Source of the DNA: Knufia peltigerae
Lineage: Eukaryota > Ascomycota > Eurotiomycetes > Chaetothyriales > Trichomeriaceae
Direction: 5' to 3'
DNA length: 64,000 nt
Assembly: GCA_030247855.1 (NCBI GenBank)
Contig: JAPDRN010000021.1
Coordinates: 1 to 64,000, forward strand
Shown: piece by piece, positions 31,925 through 41,969 of the stretch
Numbering within the stretch: position 1 is the first letter of the stretch
How the letters are laid out: each line of letters opens with the position of its first letter
The notes under the pieces: generated by a model
What the model saw: only the letters and a program-made list of their open reading frames with translations
Told to the model about the DNA's origin: nothing
Databases searched by the model: none
Program-made: the position numbers and the translations under genes

Positions 31925-34900
31925 TCATGACCGACTACTAGTGTACACAAAGGGAAACCTGTCGTCTTCTCTGATGCGTCGTGCCCTGTGGGCGGCGATG
32001 CCACCACCGTGTTGGGTGCCTCGGTCGAGTTCGGGCTGTTGGTCCATGTAGTCCAGCTCGTCCTTGTGCCTGGTCGGTGCGATGACGGGCGCCTTTGGCA
32101 TGCCCATGAATTCGCCGAACGTCATCGTCTTCTCCTCCTCGACCAGCTGCGGCATCTCTTGGGGATCCGTGCTCCGATCCATCTGCACCAACGCTCGAAC
32201 CTCGACTTGGCGTACGCCCCGGCGGACTTCCTGATGCGGATTTCCGAACTTGCGCTTGCGGTCGGAGCATTGGTGCTTGAGCAAGTTTCCGACAATCTCC
32301 TTTTTGGGGGGTCGAGAAATCGAGCTTGCATAGGCGCGGTCTTCGAATTGGCTGTCCCAACGTCGGTCAAGCTCAAACAAGTGCTTGGAGGACCGAGGTT
32401 GCCAAAGGGCTTCGATCCGCCGCGGGGGCGGATCGTCTACTACCTCGCCGTCCTCATCCCCGTCCGTATCTGACTCAAACTGAACACCACGAGCTTGTAG
32501 TTTCTGGATTGCCGTTTCGCCGTCAGCGCCGGGCCGATCACGTGGCTGAACTGCCGTTCTTACGGGCTGGGGGTCGTGGTTCAGATCTAGGCTGGATAAA
32601 GCCCCCGAAGCTGTTTCGTTGACTTGAATTGCAGCACTTTCGGCCCGCATCGGATCCTGTGCAGAGGAAGGAGCGCTCGTACGCAGATCGTCGCCCTCTA
32701 TGGGTCCTGGAGCTTCGTCAATATCGACAGCTTCGTCTTCAGGCCCATCTAACGCTTGTATGTCAGAGTCGGATGGGAACGAAGCTTTCGCCATCGCGAC
32801 AACCGCATCCCATTCTTGACGTGTGAGTCTCTTGCGTCCTGGATACCGCATTCGATGATCGCGGATGAACTTTAAACATTTTCTGGGTTCCAAAAGGCCG
32901 TTCACACCATGCAGACATCGCCTGTGGTGTCCCTGCTCCGCGCATCTATAACATCGTCTAGACAGGCCAGTTGGCCACACTAGATCTGTACTCAAGGACC
33001 CAGTCGTGGGAGCCTGGAAAGATGTCTCCCCATTCACCGCCATGAGCGGTTGATCCTGATTGGATTGGCGAGAACTATCCGAAGAAGATGGACGAGTTTC
33101 TGGTTGATAAATGCTGCCTGTATCACCAGTCTCGCTTGCAGCCAGTTCATTCTGATCGGATGTGGGGTTGCTGTCACCTCTTGTCATGGAGGTTAACGTG
33201 GAGATGGCTGATATTGAGTTTTGACAATCTGAGAGCCTTTCAGATGACGCTAGCTGAGGCGTGTGCGTATCTGGTAGCAACTCCTCTACCATGGCATCAA
33301 GCCTGTGTGCCCGAGTCATATCCGCTTGTTCCCAGTCAGAAATAGCCAGCTGGGCCATGCCTGTCAAAGATGGTCTTTCATCGAGGACTGCGCTCTCATG
33401 AACGGGGAGCCTCAAGCCAGTGACATCGCCTCTCACCTGGGGATGCTCTGGTGGTGTTGCCATTAGTCGAGGTCTCTTGTATACAGTTGATGAACCACCG
33501 GATCCTCGTCGTTTCAACTTGTTAGCAACGAGAGCTTGCTGAAGGATCATCTCGCGGGGCGTCGGAGCACCGTTCAGTGGTAGAAATCCCTCCAACATCT
33601 CTGGGGAATGTTGCTCGTTTAAGAATGGCAAGGTGGTTATTGGGGGCAGATTTTCTGTGTTGCTGCCCATGACTTGCTGGGCTGCTGGAGTATTGGAAGC
33701 TTGCTGCGGCACGACGATGGCTATATTTCGCCGGCTTGGGTCAAGAGGACTCGACCTTCTGGCCATGTGCCTCTTTGGGGAGGTTTTTACAGGTATCTGC
33801 ACATTAGCATTCAAATTTGAGGTCTGAATTGAAGACCTTAGAGGCTTGCTTGGGGAGTCGCTTGATGGCTCTTGGCCAAGGCTATCCCGGTTGTTTGGAG
33901 GATGTCTTGGCGCGCCGTCACTCGGAAGGCTGGCGAGGCGGACGTTCACTGGAATCTGTCGGGCACTTCTGGCATACAAAAGCGGTGAAGGCTGGCCAGG
34001 GGATGGTGAACGAGAAGTGCTCGTAGACGATAAAGTCTGGTTGAGATGGGAAATTGCCTCGACTCCAAGAGAGGACATGCCACCCAGGGCATGAGAATAC
34101 GGGCATTTTCCATCCTTCTGAAATCTGCATGGCTGGTGTTTTGCCAACCACGGACACGCGTACGACTGCAGAGAGTAGGGTCCTGGATGACTTTGAGCGT
34201 CCTCGGCTGGTTGCCATTGGATTCTGCCAGTCTCCTTATGTGCGTAAGAGCACGCCTCCTCAGCCAGTTCGCAGTGCGATGTATGCCAGTAGTAGCATGT
34301 AACGTGTTTCCTAGTTGCTCTTTCATTGCTGCTGAAGTATAAGCCAGTATCATTGTGAGCGTAACAACAATCTCTCCCGTCCCGGCAACACTGTCCGTCA
34401 AGCCAAAGATGACAAGTGAAGTCTTTGGCAGGTATAGGTGGAAAATTGGGCAACTTCGGGGCGTATTTGCCAGTGTCTGTATGTGCAAATTCACAATGAC
34501 GTTCAGCAAAGGCACAATCGTTATCTTGCCACCAAGGACATGTAATATGTTTGTACCGATCGCTCTGGATCATAGGAATCACATCCTTCGAACCGTTCGG
34601 TGCATCTTTCAAGTGACCTCGAGGTCCAGTGGGAATTCCATTGCCAGGTGGCACCTTATTGACGCTGGAAGCAGCTGTCTGACTGGAAGAGGTGGCAGCA
34701 TTGGCCAAAGTGGTGGGTTGATAAGCTTCAGTAGAGGCCCTAGGAGTCGGAATTTGGATCGTGGAATTCTCACTAGCCACAGCTTTAAGATCCCTCTTTA
34801 GACAATTTCCACATACGAAGGTTTCAAAATTTGTGCTATGACAGCGATCAGATGAGAAGTCAAACATCATTGAATTGACTGACCTTTGAGAGGGTTTGGG

Positions 34901-35572
34901 GTTTCCGCATCCTTTGTGGAAACCCCGACGACATTTGCTGCATGGTATTAGTGGCAAAAGCTGATTGCCAGATTTCCGACAACCTCGACACACATCTTGA
35001 GTACGAGACGTTGTCGAAGTGGACGAGGCTGTCTCTGTCATGTAGGAGCGTGTCACTCCTCCATCTGGCACGGAGAGAATGCCCTTGCGGGCAATGTGGT
35101 TGGCCGGCTCTTGAACAGGCTGGTTCGAGGACATAGAATGCTCAGATCCGTCCTCATCGCAATTGGTAGCAAGAGGGGGGCTGAAGGGAGGACTCCTGGG
35201 GAGTCGAGAGGTAAAGGCTGGCGGCGATGATGAATGAGATGAACGGAGGGTGGGCATTGCGTAATCGGGGTTCGTCGGAGGAAAAGACGATGCAACGTCG
35301 CTGTGGTGTGGTAGACCAGCACCCGCAGTATGGACCTTCGCATTTTCGTTATGACGCTCATCTTCATTTCTGGGTACGTGGTCGGTCACGTGAGGGGCTT
35401 GGAATGTTTCTAGGGCGGGTGTATAGCTATTGCCAGAAGATCTTCTCAGTGGTGGAAGGATTATGACATGCGCGATAGAATGCGGTGCGTTGTGAGAAGA
35501 GACAGCAGATATGCCATGATTTTCGCTTGAAGGCGCGGCCTGCCCATCAGGGACCGTGCGTCGATTAAGCAT
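31925..35572 (-). CDS. PHD-like and four-CCCH zinc-finger protein, nuclear or RNA-binding, function unknown
   Basis: A single open frame of 1215 residues; an in-frame stop lies just upstream of the ATG. Residues about 195-265 form a PHD-like zinc module (C-x2-C, later CSKCRRGFHKGC, then CGNC), without the usual Trp. Residues about 345-495 hold four CCCH fingers (CPWWQDNDCAFAERHCEFAH, CHLWLDGQC...YAH, CYYWHTSHC...YAH, CPWLAKHQPC...YSH). Near 873 is CYRCAEQGHHRRC, a knuckle-like motif, next to a block ending MRYPGRKRLTRQEW. The rest is disordered; the C-terminus has conserved-looking basic and aromatic blocks such as RRWDSQFEDRAYA. Inferred: a chromatin- or mRNA-associated regulator. I cannot match the whole layout to a named protein. 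An upstream exon cannot be excluded. Confidence 0.78.
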   Translation of the reverse strand: MLNRRTVPDGQAAPSSENHGISAVSSHNAPHSIAHVIILPPLRRSSGNSYTPALETFQAPHVTDHVPRNEDERHNENAKVHTAGAGLPHHSDVASSFPPTNPDYAMPTLRSSHSSSPPAFTSRLPRSPPFSPPLATNCDEDGSEHSMSSNQPVQEPANHIARKGILSVPDGGVTRSYMTETASSTSTTSRTQDVCRGCRKSGNQLLPLIPCSKCRRGFHKGCGNPKPSQRSVNSMMFDFSSDRCHSTNFETFVCGNCLKRDLKAVASENSTIQIPTPRASTEAYQPTTLANAATSSSQTAASSVNKVPPGNGIPTGPRGHLKDAPNGSKDVIPMIQSDRYKHITCPWWQDNDCAFAERHCEFAHTDTGKYAPKLPNFPPIPAKDFTCHLWLDGQCCRDGRDCCYAHNDTGLYFSSNERATRKHVTCYYWHTSHCELAEEACSYAHKETGRIQWQPAEDAQSHPGPYSLQSYACPWLAKHQPCRFQKDGKCPYSHALGGMSSLGVEAISHLNQTLSSTSTSRSPSPGQPSPLLYARSARQIPVNVRLASLPSDGAPRHPPNNRDSLGQEPSSDSPSKPLRSSIQTSNLNANVQIPVKTSPKRHMARRSSPLDPSRRNIAIVVPQQASNTPAAQQVMGSNTENLPPITTLPFLNEQHSPEMLEGFLPLNGAPTPREMILQQALVANKLKRRGSGGSSTVYKRPRLMATPPEHPQVRGDVTGLRLPVHESAVLDERPSLTGMAQLAISDWEQADMTRAHRLDAMVEELLPDTHTPQLASSERLSDCQNSISAISTLTSMTRGDSNPTSDQNELAASETGDTGSIYQPETRPSSSDSSRQSNQDQPLMAVNGETSFQAPTTGSLSTDLVWPTGLSRRCYRCAEQGHHRRCLHGVNGLLEPRKCLKFIRDHRMRYPGRKRLTRQEWDAVVAMAKASFPSDSDIQALDGPEDEAVDIDEAPGPIEGDDLRTSAPSSAQDPMRAESAAIQVNETASGALSSLDLNHDPQPVRTAVQPRDRPGADGETAIQKLQARGVQFESDTDGDEDGEVVDDPPPRRIEALWQPRSSKHLFELDRRWDSQFEDRAYASSISRPPKKEIVGNLLKHQCSDRKRKFGNPHQEVRRGVRQVEVRALVQMDRSTDPQEMPQLVEEEKTMTFGEFMGMPKAPVIAPTRHKDELDYMDQQPELDRGTQHGGGIAAHRARRIREDDRFPFVYTSSRS

Positions 35573-35818
35573 TGGATTCGCAAGCTATCGGGATCAAGAT
35601 AGCCTTGCGAATCGGTCCAGTTGATTGGGAACTTGAAGACGTTCATTAGGACATACAAGATTGGCGTCGAGTCCGGGCAATCTGGTGAGCGGAGAAGGGG
35701 CGAACAGAGAGTCGAAGCGGACGCATCTGCAGGAGCACTTGCGTTAGCGTCAACAATGCACAAACTTGGACATGCAACGAAAAACAAGTCTGTTTCTTCA
35801 TCAGGTCTTTTCAGTTCT

Positions 35819-36361
35819 TCAGGTCTTCACTTTGGCTCGCTTGGGCTGCCACAGCGCCGAGGCAAGTCCTAAATACAGACAAAGAGCCCATAGTAGCCAC
35901 AGAGGCACATTCACACTTTGCGCCGCCGACCAACCAACAATACCAGGCCTCCATGGTGAATGGAACGAGTTCCAGAATGTACACCACTGCCATTGGCTTG
36001 AGCAATCATAAAGACCAGAAGGCCAGCCCCATTTTTGTGGTGTTGAGAGCAAGGGTTCGATGTGCACAGAGTATCAGACGAGGCAGGAGCGGAATACTGT
36101 GAGTGCCCTGCCATTCCTGAACACTGCTGTACCGGAGGAAGCTGACAAAGTGGTGGCGGTACACGACGATGAAGCCATCTGTGAGCCACCAGTTTTCCTT
36201 CCGACAAAAGGGCAACCTTGAACGCAGCAATCACAAGAGAGATGGGCAAAGGCCACTTCCAATCAGACCTTTTACCATAGACTCATCATTGAAGCAAGAC
36301 GGAACAAAACAAAGAAGGACAAGGGAAAAGAACTCACATGCCGACTCCCGACCAGACTCTC
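35819..36361 (-). other. Possible small multi-exon membrane-protein gene, structure unresolved
   Basis: Minus-strand frames show TM-like stretches: SDWKWPLPISLVIAAFKVALL near 36240 and VPLWLLWALCLYLGLASALW followed by a basic end QPKRAKVKT and stop near 35821. They lie in different frames. One start could be the ATG at 36361 (MRVWSGVG), with donor GTGAGT near 36335 and an acceptor near 36271 giving M-SDWKWP. I could not find joins that link both hydrophobic parts, so this is only a candidate, and it resembles no family I know. Confidence 0.2.
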
Positions 36362-36606
36362 ATGGGAACGTCTTGTAAAACTCAGACACACCGTGATAAG
36401 GCCCCATCTCAGCTCGAATCCACCCCCCTCGAGATCCGACGCGCGGTGTCACGATGGGATGATTTGACTGCAGAGTTCTCTTGTTGCAGCTACCAGGCGG
36501 ATTGGGCCTTTTAACTGTACTCTGCTGTATCCGGTCGTGCTTGGTAGGTTGGTTGCTGGGGGCCAACGAGAAAGAAGGAACGAAATGATTGTGGTGGGAA
36601 AGAGCG

Positions 36607-36647
36607 ACACACACACACACACACCCTCTCTCTCTCTCTCTCTCTCT
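36607..36647. repeat. (AC)9 followed by (CT)11 microsatellite
   Basis: An AC run at 36607-36624 joins directly to a CT run at 36626-36647, in a gene-free stretch. Confidence 0.9.
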
Positions 36648-37352
36648 TTCTCAGCCTCGCGGAACAAACACGTCAAAACACACCTCAGAGAGTGGATGTT
36701 TTGCGGCGAAAAGGTACAAAACGACAGTTACACAGAGAATCGCAGTGTATCAGTGGGTGGACAAGCCGAAATGCGAGTGTATAATTATGGGCAAAAAAGG
36801 CACAACATATGAACGCTGTGGTGATGATGATGATGGTGGCACGAGCGGTTGAGAACTCCAGAATTAATAAGATTAATAGCAGAAGAAGTAGCGACGGGGA
36901 ATGGTGGGGGCGACCAGGTTTGTTACGGTGATGCCCAGCCATGTCCGCCGTACTTCGATGTAATTGGTTGGGGATGACGGATTCTAGCCGCCAACATTAT
37001 GTAAGTCTGGGCGGTTTATCCGTACTTCAGATCTCCGGAGGTGGCACCTCGTAAGGACACGAGGAGGTCACACGAGGAGGACGAAGATGTGATACTCCGG
37101 GGTATACAGTCCAGATACAGAGGTTCTGTCGAGCCATGTGCGCCATTCCTGGACAAGAGTCGAAAGATTCAGAAACGAGGTGAAGGAGAACTCAATAAGA
37201 GCTTTGGTCCGTCATTACTCTAACATGAACCTCCATCCGAAACAAAGGAATACTATACATAGATCTCAGCACCTAGAAAGTGGCCGCTAATGGATGCATC
37301 TAGCAACCAATCCATCATGCAGTCCATTCCACCATGTCCGATAACTCCAAAG

Positions 37353-39401
37353 TCAGGTGCTACCAGATCTTGGCGTGAACAAGTCATCCTTTTTTATCAG
37401 ACCATGGCTGGACCCTATATACGCCCCATCACTGTCCTCGATCGTATCTTGGATCATCTCCTGCACGAACGCGGATTGCTCGAATCTGGTAAGCAGAAAT
37501 TCCCAAGAAAGCTTGTTAGAGCGCATATCATCTGTTAGCATATCGCGCCAGATATGTCGAGCCATGTCTTCTTGGCCATAGCGGAGAGTGCCGTACAGAA
37601 GCTCACTCCAGGTGCGTTGGGAAGGGGAACAGTGCCCAAGGTTAACCATCTCGTGCACTACACCAAAGGCATTGCTGAGAGTGGACGGATGAGCACAGTA
37701 AAAGTGGACGAAACCATTGTACAAGACGTCATGCTTGGCTGCTTCTAGAAGAAGCGCATCGCCCTGCTTGATCATATGCAAGATCCAGTGCCACAATCGC
37801 GAGACTTGCCGCTCGTCAGTTTGACAAAGCGTGATTGCCCATATGGCAAAGGCCAATAACCCCGGTTTTGGCTGGAGAAGTTGCCGGTCTGAGACGTGGA
37901 GTTCTTGAACAGCTTCAACGAGCCCAAGCCCGACCAAGGACTCTCGGCTGTAGGCCCTATTGTAGACTGCGAGGACGTGATTTATCGAGCTCTCCGTGGA
38001 CAGTTTGCGTTCGCCGCGACAAATGACCCTGATGATGTGCATCATATACGATACCAAGTACGGGTCGTCAAACAAGTCCGGCCGCTCGTGGATTGCCGAC
38101 ATGATTGTGTCGATCTTATCACGTTCGTTGTTTTCGAATCCATCCCGTAGCAGAACCAAATGTCGTCGTGCATCAACGTCAATCTTCTCACGCTCCATGA
38201 AGCGATACAATTCCCAAGCAACATTTGGTCGGCCGAGCGCGATGGCTCTCTCGATTATGAAGTTATGAACCTTGGCGTTTATTGTGATACCAAGTTGCAT
38301 GAGTTTCGGGATCCATTGGAAGTTGTGCACTCCTTCTGTTTCTACTATCGTGTCGATCAGGATTACCTTTGCGACGCGATCGAGGATTCTCTGCTGATAT
38401 TCTTCATGTTGCTCAACTGGGATCAGAAAGAGCAGTTCGACTGCCTGCTCCGCATTTCCTGTTCGTATGTAGTGATCAACCATACCCAGGAGAGTCGGCA
38501 CCGTGACGGATTCCGTTGCTGCAAAAACGCCATCGATAATGTCTTCGCAGCGACGCGTGGTATTATGACGGAGGAGAAGAGTAAGGAAGGGAAGAGGCAT
38601 TTCGGCCAATTTTGGCCACGTCTCGGCTCGGGAAATGCGGTCGATCTGTTTCGAGAATAAGGCTTGCAAATCCGGGTTTGCATCGATCTCTTCCCGATGG
38701 ACCATATCAAGGTAAGCCAGGCATTCGCAGCGCATTCGCCAGTCTCGCGGAAGCACAGGCAGCATTGTCAGCATCAGAAGAGTCTTCCGTGCTGAGTCGA
38801 CGAGCGAACCAATTAAGACACATGGCAACATCTTACGCCTGGAGACTCTAGGCATGTCCAGCCAAGCGACACGCAACTTCTCGACGTCGTCATAACGCAC
38901 AAAGGATATAGCGGTCTGTCGGTGGCGTTCTACACTCCGTCGTGCTCTCTCGAGGTCATTGTTGAATGAGAGGACCAAGCGTTTGTACAGCTTTCGCCAT
39001 GTGCCCTCGAATTTCTTTGGCTTGGGTCTTCTGACATGTGTACCTTCATGCCAGAAGCAACCAGGTCCCCAGAAAATAGCTTCATCTGCCCCTCGTCCAT
39101 CCTGCGGTACTCCGCGACCACTAAAGCCCTCGATATCTTGAGACTTCCAATGTTGCGGGCCAAGACTATCTTGCGGCTGCGCATTTATGGGACGAAAAGC
39201 GACAGTTTGCGAAGATCGAGGGGCGAGTGAAGGAGGTGACGTTGTGTTTAGAGATGATTGCGGCGAGGAAGTCTCATGCCTGCTCCCATGGCTGGTCGGA
39301 AACCCTGTCAAATATCGGCAGGCGATGGCCGGGCGAGACGGGCACTTCGGTTTCCTAAAGCGGTAGCATTGAAAGAAGGAGCCTAGTGACCTGACTGGCA
39401 T
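37353..39401 (-). CDS. Probable mitochondrial helical-repeat (PPR/TPR-like) protein
   Basis: A single open frame of 682 residues. The N-terminus (MPVRSLGSFFQCYRFRKPK) is rich in Arg, Ser and aromatics with no acids, as in mitochondrial presequences. From about residue 130 the protein is all-helical, with pairs of helices of about 35 residues; examples are MVDHYIRTGNAEQAVELLFL and IERAIALGRPNVAWELYRFM, which fit pentatricopeptide-type units. A WGPGCFWHEG segment and PKKFEGTWRKLYKRL precede the repeats. Known: fungal PPR proteins of this size stabilise or activate mitochondrial mRNAs. The specific target cannot be told. It is divergent from the Cwf18 gene, with 224 bp between the starts. Confidence 0.75.
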   Translation of the reverse strand: MPVRSLGSFFQCYRFRKPKCPSRPAIACRYLTGFPTSHGSRHETSSPQSSLNTTSPPSLAPRSSQTVAFRPINAQPQDSLGPQHWKSQDIEGFSGRGVPQDGRGADEAIFWGPGCFWHEGTHVRRPKPKKFEGTWRKLYKRLVLSFNNDLERARRSVERHRQTAISFVRYDDVEKLRVAWLDMPRVSRRKMLPCVLIGSLVDSARKTLLMLTMLPVLPRDWRMRCECLAYLDMVHREEIDANPDLQALFSKQIDRISRAETWPKLAEMPLPFLTLLLRHNTTRRCEDIIDGVFAATESVTVPTLLGMVDHYIRTGNAEQAVELLFLIPVEQHEEYQQRILDRVAKVILIDTIVETEGVHNFQWIPKLMQLGITINAKVHNFIIERAIALGRPNVAWELYRFMEREKIDVDARRHLVLLRDGFENNERDKIDTIMSAIHERPDLFDDPYLVSYMMHIIRVICRGERKLSTESSINHVLAVYNRAYSRESLVGLGLVEAVQELHVSDRQLLQPKPGLLAFAIWAITLCQTDERQVSRLWHWILHMIKQGDALLLEAAKHDVLYNGFVHFYCAHPSTLSNAFGVVHEMVNLGHCSPSQRTWSELLYGTLRYGQEDMARHIWRDMLTDDMRSNKLSWEFLLTRFEQSAFVQEMIQDTIEDSDGAYIGSSHGLIKKDDLFTPRSGST

Positions 39402-39625
39402 TCAGGTGTTTGAACGAGACTTTGAAGCCCTTAAGGGATGTAATGAACGCAGTGAGATTCAAAAGAGGACCATCGCCCATGAAGTTTTGAGAGCAGGCAC
39501 AAATACCCGAAGTTCTACCATACTCTCATGGCCCGCGAGTATTCTTTCTGATGCACCATTTACGGAGTACCTTTTTCAAATTTCTCTACCACACCGTCGA
39601 TGCGAACGTCTACTTTACCCAAACC

Positions 39626-40258
39626 ATGTCCGCAACTCATACTAGTCTAGATGCTGCGGCAGTCGATCGAAAGGCTAGACTCGCCAAACTCGCTTCGCTC
39701 AAGCGCAAGCAACCCGACTCTGGATCCACGGGAAACGCTACGCCAGATGAAAAGCAAGAGAATGATCAGTCGACATCGACGTCCACAGATAAATATCTCT
39801 CTGGCAGGAATTACGATATAGCCTCGAAAAATGCCAAGCTCGGTTTCGAGAATGTTCCCATAGCGAATGTCGAGACGTTGGAACAGCAGGCCGATCGCAT
39901 TGCGGCCGCGACGGCCGAGCAAGCCGCGCAGGACGAGGCAGAGGCAGAGAAAGGCATCGACCTGTTCAAACTACAGCCGAAGAAGCCGAATTGGGATTTG
40001 AAGAGGGACTTGGCAGAGAAAATGAAGATCCTGGACGTCCAGACACAAAATGCGATTGCAAGACTGGTCAGACAGAGAATCGAAGGCGCGAAGAAGGAGG
40101 CCCTGGACAAAGGCAAGGCACCGGCGGAGGCAGAAAATGGCTATCAAGGAGAAGAGGTCGGCATCGAGGGCAACACCTTGGTCGAAGGTATCCACCTGCG
40201 CGAGCAAGAAGAGGAGAAAGAGGCTGCCCTCGAAGAAGAAGAGGACGACATCTCTTGA
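39626..40258 (+). CDS. cwf18: Cwf18/CCDC12-family pre-mRNA splicing factor
   Basis: A single exon of 210 residues, started at 39626 (context ACCATGTCC). The frame is open 25 codons further up, but those residues are unrelated to the family. Key parts are LDAAAVDRKARLAKLASLKRK at the N-terminus, KYLSGRNYDIASKNAKLGF, the central helix IANVETLEQQADRIAA and the conserved DLFKLQPKKPNWDLKRDLAEK followed by LDVQTQNAIARLVRQRI. That is the complete cwf18 domain (PF08315). Known: it is a Prp19/NineTeen-complex-associated component of activated spliceosomes. The end is Glu-rich, as usual. Confidence 0.93.
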   Translation: MSATHTSLDAAAVDRKARLAKLASLKRKQPDSGSTGNATPDEKQENDQSTSTSTDKYLSGRNYDIASKNAKLGFENVPIANVETLEQQADRIAAATAEQAAQDEAEAEKGIDLFKLQPKKPNWDLKRDLAEKMKILDVQTQNAIARLVRQRIEGAKKEALDKGKAPAEAENGYQGEEVGIEGNTLVEGIHLREQEEEKEAALEEEEDDIS

Positions 40259-40998
40259 GCCAGAGCCCCGCCATTCAAAGCAAGCCCGCCGGCGACAATA
40301 GAATTGACAGGCAACCTTGTTAGCCGAGTTCTGGCTCGGACCGCATATCGCCATCATCGCTGAGCTCAACGTTTTATCGCACACTTCGCAGGCACAGGAG
40401 GAAGGCCAGACCACGGAAGCCACTTTCACCTTACAAACCACATCCTAGGACTGTGCAAGTGTGTACTTGGCGTTCAGTACGTCAGAATCGCGGTCGCGGT
40501 CACGGTTGCGACACCTGGTTCACCTGAGGTCGTGGAACATACCGCGTCTAGTAGTTTGCAAGATCGAAGCGGGATGGTGCCCTTTGACTCTTCGGATCCA
40601 CCACATGGAGGGGAGGTGTCGATGGTTCAATAGAATGGCAGCATTCACATCTGGTGCACTGCAGCAGGATAACGCGCCTACATGGTCCTCGCACGGATTA
40701 CGTGGCAGGCTATTCTCGACTGTACTACTTTCTCAGAGTTGGTCAGTATACCGCACGGCCAGAGATGCAGGAGCGTCATGATCAAGAACGATTCACAGTG
40801 CATATGACGCAAGAAGGGAGAGCATTCCACAAGTGAATAGAGCATCTATTGCGTGGAACAGGCGAAGGGTCAATTAGACCTACAACGTAGCCTCTATCGT
40901 CAAGCAAAAACCCTTCCAATACGCATACAATGTTATACTTCTTTGACATTAACAGCACGAGGTCCAGCCTTGATATTCCAAAAATGTAACGATAGCAA
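40259..40998. other. Convergent intergenic region
   Basis: 3' flanks of Cwf18 (+) and the zinc-knuckle protein (-). No coding or RNA signal seen. Confidence 0.6.
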
Positions 40999-41969
40999 TC
41001 ACATATTCATCGCCTGAGTCAATGCCAGCCTCTTGCTGTAGGGGCTAAGACTCCGCTCCCTCTTGTGCTGCCTTGGCTCAGCATTGGACGATCTCGTACT
41101 TGCATTCCCCCTTGATCTATCATCACCGTGTCGGTCGTGTCGTTCGTATCGTCGGTCATCATTCGTACCATTTTCAGACCCAAGTGTCACTCTGTGCTTC
41201 GTGATTTGACTCTTGTCTAAGCTTGGGCTGTCCGTTCGACTACGATGACTACCCCGACGGGTCCTGGGGGGCCGCCCACGGTCAATGGGGCTAATAGTAC
41301 GATGGCGGCGGCTCTTGCGGTGTGATCCTGGAGCCTTTGGTGGGGGTGTTTGAGACTGCGAACGAGAGCTAGATATCGACCGATGTTTGCGCTTGCGTGG
41401 AGGTGTCCTTGACCGTGAACGACTTGTTCGTCGGCTAGTCCTATAATTGTCATCGGACTTCCTGGGTGGTGTATGAGATCGGGAGCGAGTTCGGTCGGTT
41501 GATATTGTTGAGACTGAGCTTGACGAGGGTGACCGCGAAAGCGACTGGGCTTTTGGGCTCATGGACCGACCCCGTTCATGAGACTCTGTTGCGTCTGCTT
41601 TTCTGCGACTGGCTTCTGCCTCCTCTAATTGCTGGTCTGCCACGCCTTTGCTGATAACGGTTAGTACTCCTGCAGTATCGATAAGGATGATACCAGAATA
41701 CCTATTCAGAAGATCATTCGGACTGTCATTAGTGAGTTTTGGTTTCAGTCTCGGGTTGAACAGTTGTTGCGTTCTCGAAGGCCGAGAGATATATGGTCGT
41801 TCTTGAGCGGTCGATTTACATTCATAGCTGTAGTGGCGTGCATAAATAGTCAGCCAAAGAACATGATGATGGAGTACTAGAACCTATCTTTTTGCAAACA
41901 TTTTTGACAGACGGTGGATGCCGAGGCCTTTTGGGGGCCTAGGCCAGGTATAGTGCGATATCTGTTCAT
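40999..41969 (-). CDS. Zinc-knuckle / RS-rich protein, ZCCHC10-like
   Basis: Seen: exons 41969-41884, 41827-41702 and 41650-40999; about 287 residues with canonical joins. Exon 1 gives MNRYRTIPGLGPQKASASTV then CQKCLQKD. Exon 2 gives YECKSTAQERPYISRPSRTQ and NPRLKPKLTNDSPNDLL. Exon 3 gives KGVADQQLEEAEA, then a long Arg/Ser domain with many RSRSRTPPRK-type repeats. The order zinc knuckle, ERPYxxRPSRTQQL, PNDLL and RS tail is that of fungal ZCCHC10-like proteins, probably nuclear and splicing-linked. Oddity: the only GT-AG join between exons 1 and 2 (donor GTTCTA) gives CQKCLQKDSYEC and loses the histidine of C-x2-C-x4-H-x4-C. The codons for HYSYEC lie just upstream of the AG, inside this intron. 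Confidence 0.8.

Larger units (their letters stand above)
35573..37352. other. 1.78-kb region with unresolved minus-strand hydrophobic frames
   Basis: Between the CCCH gene and the PPR-like gene, both on the minus strand. Its right part (about 36590-37352) shows nothing but dinucleotide repeats. The left part has overlapping minus-strand frames at 35.8-36.36 kb with TM-like stretches, listed separately. The very long leader of the CCCH gene may also lie here. Confidence 0.45.
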
